64,000 nt of DNA, taken from the NCBI GenBank assembly GCA_023388055.1, contig JAEWGW010000004.1, positions 62,001-126,000 on the forward strand, in the 5' to 3' direction. The stretch is from Bacillota bacterium. GTDB lineage: Bacteria > Bacillota > Bacilli > Paenibacillales > NBRC-103111. Below the pieces are notes generated by a model. The model worked only from the letters and a program-made list of their open reading frames with translations, was not told where the DNA came from and did no database searches. Every line of letters begins with the position of its first letter. Positions within the stretch are counted from its first letter, which is position 1. Shown here in pieces: positions 59,335-64,000 of this stretch. Both the position numbers and the translations under genes were made by a program.

Positions 59335-60585
59335 ATGAATGACACCTTACACCCAACACCCAACGATCTAAGCACCTCCTCCAGCAGGGCAAAATCCGGG
59401 GCGCGGCTGATCCTGATTCTCGGGGCCCTGTCCGCCTTCGGCCCCTTGTCCCTGGACATGTACCTGCCCTCGCTGCCTGCCCTGGCCCGGGATTTGGGCA
59501 GCAGCGCCTCCCAGGCCCAGCTCAGCCTCACCTTCTGCCTGCTGGGTCTGGCCGTAGGCCAGCTGCTGGCCGGCCCCTTAAGCGATGTACGCGGACGCCG
59601 TGGTCCGCTGCTCATCAGTCTGGCGATATATTTCGTCGCCTCTCTGGCTTGCGCCTACAGCCCAAGCATCTGGGTGTTCTGCGCCCTGCGCCTGGTTCAA
59701 GGACTGGCGGGGGCGGCTGGCATCGTCCTCAGCCGGGCCGTAGTCCGGGACATGTACACCGGCACCGAGCTGACCCGCTGCTTCGCCATGCTGATGCTGG
59801 TCAACGGCGCCGCTCCTGTCCTGGCCCCCATACTGGGCGCCCAGCTCCTGAATTGGACCTCCTGGCGGGGCATCTTCCTGATCCTGACAGCCATCGGCAT
59901 CATCATGCTGGCCTCCGTCTGGCTGTGGCTGCCGGAGACCCTCCCCCGCGAGCGCCGGGCCCGGGGCGGACTGCCCCAGACGCTGGCAGCGTTCCGGGAT
60001 CTGCTCCGGGACCGGCGTTTTGTGGGATTGGCCTTATCCCAAGGCTTTATGTATGCCGCCATGTTCGCCTATATTTCCGGTTCTCCCTTTGTGCTTCAGG
60101 ATCTCTACAAGGTCTCACCTCAAGGCTTCAGCCTGGTGTTCGCCGTGAACGGGCTGGGCATTATCCTGGCCGGGCAAACCGCCGGCAGGCTGGCAGGCCG
60201 GGTCCGGGAGGAGCGGCTGTTTGCTGCGGGCATCGCCATGGGACTGGCCGGCGGGCTTGGCCTTCTGGCGTCTGTGCTGGCGGATGCCGGACTTGCAGCC
60301 ATCCTGTGCTGCCTGTTCCTGGTGGTCTCCAGCATCGGCATCGCCTCCACCTCCGGCACCTCCTTGGCCATGGAGCACTACGGCCATGCGGCAGGCAGCG
60401 CCTCCGCCCTGCTGGGGCTGGTTTCCTTCATCGCCGGGGGAATCATCAGCCCCCTGGTGGGACTGGGCGGGCAAGGAACCGCCCTGCCAATGGGTGCGCT
60501 AATTGCCGCAGCGGAGGTCGGGGCGCTGCTATGTTACCTCAGTCTGGCCGGCGGCAAACGCCAAAAAATCAGCCGCCGGAGCTGA
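59335..60585 (+). CDS. Bcr/CflA-family multidrug efflux transporter (MFS)
   Basis: A 416-residue, 12-helix major-facilitator protein. The Bcr/CflA markers are clear: FGPLSLDMYLPSLPALARDL in helix 1, GQLLAGPLSDVRGRRGPLL in loop 2-3 and RLVQGLAGAAGIVLSRAVVRDMY in helix 4-5. It exports drugs by proton antiport (bicyclomycin and chloramphenicol are typical for the family). A ribosome site of moderate quality (AGGCAGG) precedes the ATG. It lies alone downstream of the G-rich and quartet repeats. No regulator is linked unless the divergent TetR acts on it. Confidence 0.93.
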   Translation: MNDTLHPTPNDLSTSSSRAKSGARLILILGALSAFGPLSLDMYLPSLPALARDLGSSASQAQLSLTFCLLGLAVGQLLAGPLSDVRGRRGPLLISLAIYFVASLACAYSPSIWVFCALRLVQGLAGAAGIVLSRAVVRDMYTGTELTRCFAMLMLVNGAAPVLAPILGAQLLNWTSWRGIFLILTAIGIIMLASVWLWLPETLPRERRARGGLPQTLAAFRDLLRDRRFVGLALSQGFMYAAMFAYISGSPFVLQDLYKVSPQGFSLVFAVNGLGIILAGQTAGRLAGRVREERLFAAGIAMGLAGGLGLLASVLADAGLAAILCCLFLVVSSIGIASTSGTSLAMEHYGHAAGSASALLGLVSFIAGGIISPLVGLGGQGTALPMGALIAAAEVGALLCYLSLAGGKRQKISRRS

Positions 60586-60659
60586 TCCATTAACTCAAAC
60601 GGCAGAGGCTGGTGGCTTTTGGCCGGAAAAAGGGTATAGTTAAATAGGAGGGATCGCGC

Positions 60660-62852
60660 ATGAAGAGTCAGGTTCAGCTTGGCTATACCTTGGGAACAAG
60701 CCTGCTGCTGTCTGCCGCAGCTTACTTTTACGCATCCAATTGGGAGGCGCTCAGCCGTTGGGAGAAGCTGGCGCCTCTTCTTGCTGCCATCGCCTTGATG
60801 TATGCGCTATCCGAATTTTTCGCGCGAAGACCAGGCCGCACCTTTCTCAGCCGCTTAGCCTTATTGGCAGGCTGTTTGTTTTTCGGCGTGGGTGTTGCCC
60901 TGGTCGGCCAAATGTATAATTCCCATGCGGACAGCTACAGCCTCTTCGCGGTCTGGCTGATTCCCGCTCTGCTGCTGGCCGTTATCACCCGCTGGCCGCC
61001 CTTCTTTGTGCTCAGCTTTATCCTGGCCCATCTGGCTTACCTGCTGTATTTCTTTCCGGGCTTCCGCTCCGGCGCCATTTCGGAATGGCGCATCATCAGC
61101 GTTCTGCTGGCTGCGGCAGCGGTGAATGTGGTCATCCTCATTCTGGCGGAACGCCACGTGCTTGCTTCACCTGCCATCAAAGCCCTATCCTTTACAGCCG
61201 CCTTCGGTCTCCTGCTGGTTGCCTCCAATTCCTTGATTCACGAGAGCCTGGGCGTTGCGGTGAACCTGCCCTTGTTCCTGCTTCTGGTATTGGCCGCCCC
61301 CTACTATTACCGGACCCGTCAAAAATTCTTCCTGCTGCTGACCGGGCTGTTCGTCTCCGTTCTGGCCATTGTGAAATATACGGAGCTGCTGATTCATTTT
61401 CTCGACGAAAGCTTCATTCTGTGGAGCCTCATCTTCGTGGTGCTATTTATTTGGGGGAATGTCCGTTTCATGGAGCTGATCCGTTCCTCCCCCTCCGCCG
61501 CAGCGGAGGACAGCCCAAACAGCGATGCCGTTTCCGAGCATAACGCACTTACCACGTGGGCTACCCGAATCCTGACGGCAGCGGCGATTGCCATTGCCAC
61601 AGTGCTGGGAACAGCCGTCATCATCGGCTTTCTCGTCCTCACGCTGGGGATTGACCATCCGGAGTATGCCATGTGCGGGCTTGGCGCCATTGCCACTGTA
61701 GGGGCGATTGCCGCCGGAAAGCTGAACGGAGTTGTGCGGTACACCTTTTTGACCTGCGGTATGGTTGTAGGGGTATCCTCCGGCATCATCCTGGACAGTC
61801 TTCCCGTGTTGCTCTTCTTCTTGCTGACAGCGGTGGGGGCATTTGTGTTTATTCCGGGCACTGTTCAGCGGATTTACTGCCTGGTTGCCGGTGCGGTGAT
61901 GGGCTGGGTTGTGCTGGATTGGCTGCTGGACAGCTCCGTTGCGGTATTTTCTGTCCTGGGCGCCGTCCTGCTTACGCTGCTGTTGGCCGCTTGGCTCTTC
62001 ATCAAGCAGCCCGGCTTGCGCAATCCGTTGTTATACGGCGGGTACCCGTCCTATTTGCTGGTCTTTTTTATCCTCACCTTTATTACCGAAGGCACGGTCT
62101 ATTATCTGATGAACGGATTGTTTTTCCTCACGGTTACGGCCGCCGTACTACTTTGTATCCGCAGATCCGTGACCTGGGTATATGTCATCAGTCTGGTTTT
62201 CTGGACCGCCTTCCTGGTGTACAAATATTACGATTTGGCCTGGAAGCTGCTCCACAAATCCTTCAGTTTGGCCTTGGCGGGTTTGATCCTGCTGGGGCTG
62301 ACCATGTGGTACGAAAGGAGACGGGGAGGCAGCGGAGATCAGCCCGCTCTGCGCACAAGCCAGCGGCGTACTGCCGTATGGCTCCTGGCTGTGGTAACCC
62401 TGCTGCAGCTCGGCATCCTGTCGGCGCAAACCGCCCGCAGTGAATGGCTGTTGGCCCATGGCCAAACCATTAAGCTGGAATTAGCGCCGGTGGACCCCCG
62501 CTCCATGCTGCAGGGGGATTACGTGATCCTCTCCTACGAGATTTCCCGTCCCAAATGGGAGGATGCGGAATGGAAGAGGCTGGAGTCCAAAACCAAAACA
62601 GCTCTGGTGCTTGCACCCGATGAAGCGGGTGTTTACCGGCTGGAGCGGCTGTATGAGGAAGAAAGTCCCCTGCGGGAAGGGGAGGTGCTGATCCGTGGCA
62701 AATGGGACGGATACCGCGGCTTTGATTTTGGCATCGAGCATTATTTTATCCCCGAGGGTACAGGTATCGATCTGGTCGATGAGGTCCGTTACGCGGAGGT
62801 GAAGCTGTCTTCTAATGGGGATGCCATGCTGGTGCGGCTGACAAATGAATAG
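60660..62852 (+). CDS. Large membrane fusion protein: DUF2157/DUF4401-like helices plus GDYXXLXY domain
   Basis: A 730-residue protein. It starts like DUF2157 proteins (AAAYFYASNWEALSRWEKLAPLLAAIALMYALSEF), with some 18-20 membrane helices up to about residue 590. The last 140 residues are the GDYXXLXY domain, with a preceding helix (VWLLAVVTLLQLGILSAQTARSEWLL), then MLQGDYVILSYEI, VLIRGKW, and a C-terminal YFIPEGTG. In many bacteria these parts are separate neighbouring genes; here they are one polypeptide. AGGAGGGATC precedes the ATG. Function is unknown for all three domains. Confidence 0.82.
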   Translation: MKSQVQLGYTLGTSLLLSAAAYFYASNWEALSRWEKLAPLLAAIALMYALSEFFARRPGRTFLSRLALLAGCLFFGVGVALVGQMYNSHADSYSLFAVWLIPALLLAVITRWPPFFVLSFILAHLAYLLYFFPGFRSGAISEWRIISVLLAAAAVNVVILILAERHVLASPAIKALSFTAAFGLLLVASNSLIHESLGVAVNLPLFLLLVLAAPYYYRTRQKFFLLLTGLFVSVLAIVKYTELLIHFLDESFILWSLIFVVLFIWGNVRFMELIRSSPSAAAEDSPNSDAVSEHNALTTWATRILTAAAIAIATVLGTAVIIGFLVLTLGIDHPEYAMCGLGAIATVGAIAAGKLNGVVRYTFLTCGMVVGVSSGIILDSLPVLLFFLLTAVGAFVFIPGTVQRIYCLVAGAVMGWVVLDWLLDSSVAVFSVLGAVLLTLLLAAWLFIKQPGLRNPLLYGGYPSYLLVFFILTFITEGTVYYLMNGLFFLTVTAAVLLCIRRSVTWVYVISLVFWTAFLVYKYYDLAWKLLHKSFSLALAGLILLGLTMWYERRRGGSGDQPALRTSQRRTAVWLLAVVTLLQLGILSAQTARSEWLLAHGQTIKLELAPVDPRSMLQGDYVILSYEISRPKWEDAEWKRLESKTKTALVLAPDEAGVYRLERLYEEESPLREGEVLIRGKWDGYRGFDFGIEHYFIPEGTGIDLVDEVRYAEVKLSSNGDAMLVRLTNE

Positions 62853-62878
62853 AATCATAAGGAAGCTTACTTGAATCT

Positions 62879-62914
62879 AAAAAAACCGCCCCCGGACTCG
62901 TTTCCAGGGGCGGT
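62879..62914 (-). terminator. Intrinsic terminator of the SRPBCC/ArsR pair
   Basis: ACCGCCCC...GGGGGCGGT arms (62885-62914) followed by TTTTTTT on the reverse strand. Confidence 0.85.
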
Positions 62915-62928
62915 TCTGCTTATCTATC

Positions 62929-63276
62929 CTAAGAATTTCCCGTATCGGCGGAATCCTCCTGCTCCACGAAGGCCTTCAGGAGCGACAGCTTGTCCTCCCA
63001 ATAGGCTTCGAAGAACACCAGCCATTCCCTGACCTCCGCCAGGGGCTCCGGGCGCAGCCGGTAGCGGGTCTCCCGTCCCGTCTTCCGGGAGCGGACAAGT
63101 CCGGCATCGGACAGGACATGCAGATGTTTGTTCACAGCAGTGCGGGAGATGGGAAAATGCTCCGAAATGGCGGCAATGGGCAGCTCCTCATCCGCCAGCA
63201 ATCTCAGAAGCTTGCGCCGTGTGGGATCGGCGATGGCCTGGAACACGTCATGCTTGAGGGCAGGTGCAGCAGCCAC
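62929..63276 (-). CDS. ArsR-family transcriptional regulator
   Basis: A 115-residue winged-helix regulator: VFQAIADPTRRKLLRLLADEELPIAAISEHFPISRTAVNKHLHVLSDAGLVRSRKTGRETRYRLRPEPLAEVREWL. This is the SdpR-like group that is usually paired with an SRPBCC protein, as here. It lacks a clear metal-binding Cys set. GGAGG lies 7 nt before the GTG at 63276; the TTG at 63282 overlaps the upstream stop but is too near the ribosome site. It probably represses its own two-gene operon. Confidence 0.9.
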   Translation of the reverse strand: MAAAPALKHDVFQAIADPTRRKLLRLLADEELPIAAISEHFPISRTAVNKHLHVLSDAGLVRSRKTGRETRYRLRPEPLAEVREWLVFFEAYWEDKLSLLKAFVEQEDSADTGNS

Positions 63277-63278
63277 GG

Positions 63279-63704
63279 TCAAGCCTCCACATACTGGACA
63301 AGCGCCTTATGCACAAGGCTCTCCCAGCCGCCGTCCATAATGCCGCGGATAACAGGATGGGGCTGCCCGAATTCGGTGAGCTTGTCCGCCTCCCAGCCGG
63401 AATGGATGAGGGTAAACTCTGTTTTGCCATCCTCCAATGCCGCCAGCAAAAACTCCAGCTGCCAGTCCTTCCCCCAGTCGAAGCTCAGCTTGTTGGGCGG
63501 GTCCACCTCTGTCACCTTGCAGGGAGAGTCACCGAATTGCCCCGACTTGAGGACAAACTCATGTCCGGCTACAGGCTCGAAGGTATTCTCCATCCACCAG
63601 GCGGCAATACCCCGGGAGGTAGCCACCGCTTTCCAAACCTTTTCGATCGGCGCATTCAAAATAACCGTTTTCCGGATTTCCGGCATTGTTCCCTGATGCT
63701 GCAT
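63279..63704 (-). CDS. SRPBCC (AHSA1/START-type) ligand-binding protein
   Basis: A 141-residue helix-grip protein: IRKTVILNAPIEKVWKAVATSRGIAAWWMENTFEPVAG at the start and WESLVHKALVQYVEA as the closing helix. AHSA1-like proteins bind a hydrophobic ligand in the central cavity. GAGGAGG precedes the ATG. It stands first in the operon with the ArsR gene behind it; more often the ArsR gene comes first. Confidence 0.9.
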   Translation of the reverse strand: MQHQGTMPEIRKTVILNAPIEKVWKAVATSRGIAAWWMENTFEPVAGHEFVLKSGQFGDSPCKVTEVDPPNKLSFDWGKDWQLEFLLAALEDGKTEFTLIHSGWEADKLTEFGQPHPVIRGIMDGGWESLVHKALVQYVEA

Positions 63705-63793
63705 CTATGTTCCTCCTCTAATTGTGACACCTATTGGTTTCATAAATATAATAACACCATATGGTTTCACATCGCAAATGGGAGTCTTTTAAA

Positions 63794-64000
63794 TTACTTA
63801 TTTCCAAAATATTCTTTACTATCTCTTCTGGATTTTTCAGGAACTACGCGATCCAATTCAAGATTTAACCACGACAGGGTCTTACTTCGAAAGAACTCCC
63901 TCATATGATTCTCTCCCTCAAGCATGGTTACATTAATCGTGCAGGACGGATTGGTAGAACACGATGAACATGCTTGATTATCACGATATGAATAATGATT
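63794..64000 (-). CDS. C-terminal end of an unknown protein (runs off the right edge)
   Basis: The reverse strand is open from the window edge to a TAA at 63794, giving the last 68 residues of a protein whose start is outside. It holds a CSSCSTNPSC cluster (C-x2-C-x5-C) about 60 residues from the end, then a charged tail (LELDRVVPEKSRRDSKEYFGNK). The spacing equals that of auxiliary iron-sulfur clusters in radical-SAM/SPASM proteins and of some zinc sites, but 68 residues are too few to decide. The segment is more AT-rich than all its neighbours. Confidence 0.5.
   Translation of the reverse strand, partial: NHYSYRDNQACSSCSTNPSCTINVTMLEGENHMREFFRSKTLSWLNLELDRVVPEKSRRDSKEYFGNK

Overview
The window reads as chromosome of a GC-rich, spore-former-type Firmicute, most likely Paenibacillaceae. 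The reasons are the Paenibacillus/Bacillus-style gene set (LplB/YtcP sugar permeases with a membrane-bound AraC regulator, a YtrA-type GntR/ABC operon, a DUF3231 protein, a BmrC/BmrD-type exporter pair), strong AGGAGG ribosome sites, a T-box leader, a perfect CIRCE operator and many intrinsic terminators. I see no rRNA, tRNA, complete insertion sequence, phage or CRISPR array. The right end (63.7-64 kb) is clearly more AT-rich than the rest.

Layout. 0-14 kb is a glycan-use region: the start of an AraC regulator, a GH78-type rhamnosidase, an amino-acid permease, and a leftward block of membrane AraC regulator, sugar-binding lipoprotein, uncharacterised enzyme and two permeases. 14-21 kb holds the branched-chain amino-acid genes ilvB-ilvN-ilvC-leuA, read leftward from a consensus promoter through a T-box with a probable Leu (CUC) specifier. 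21-29 kb has a second carbohydrate-type enzyme with its AraC regulator, an iron alcohol dehydrogenase, an FAD oxidoreductase with a DUF3231 protein, and an RCC1-repeat protein. 29.7-33 kb is a YtrA-like GntR/ABC operon with a visible operator. 34-36.7 kb has the carboxynorspermidine route to spermidine and a 36-residue membrane peptide. 36.9-49 kb is housekeeping and stress genes, including htpG under CIRCE. 49-63.7 kb is rich in resistance and redox genes: an AAC(6')-like acetyltransferase, a P-loop kinase, a heterodimeric ABC exporter, several TetR/MarR/ArsR-led operons with 4-nt overlaps, a Bcr-type exporter and a large membrane fusion protein.

The most unusual thing is not a gene. Six intergenic regions (about 5.4, 11.6, 18.2, 21.3, 33.7 and 58.9 kb) each carry a roughly 185-bp element built of four 25-bp boxes in the order forward, forward, reverse, reverse. 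Box starts are 50-51 bp apart inside each pair, and the central gap is 33-36 bp in five copies and 24 bp in one. The box sequence differs from element to element, but the geometry is kept. A seventh, truncated copy at 3.4 kb contains the stop codon of the rhamnosidase. I know of no named family with this architecture.

How the genes work together: the glycan genes look like an import-and-degrade system for a rhamnose-containing polysaccharide. The ilv/leu block makes branched-chain amino acids under tRNA-sensing control. The 53-59 kb operons look like small regulator-plus-redox units. Coordinates and starts were set by eye from ribosome sites. Function calls rest on recognisable motifs and remembered family traits, not on searches.
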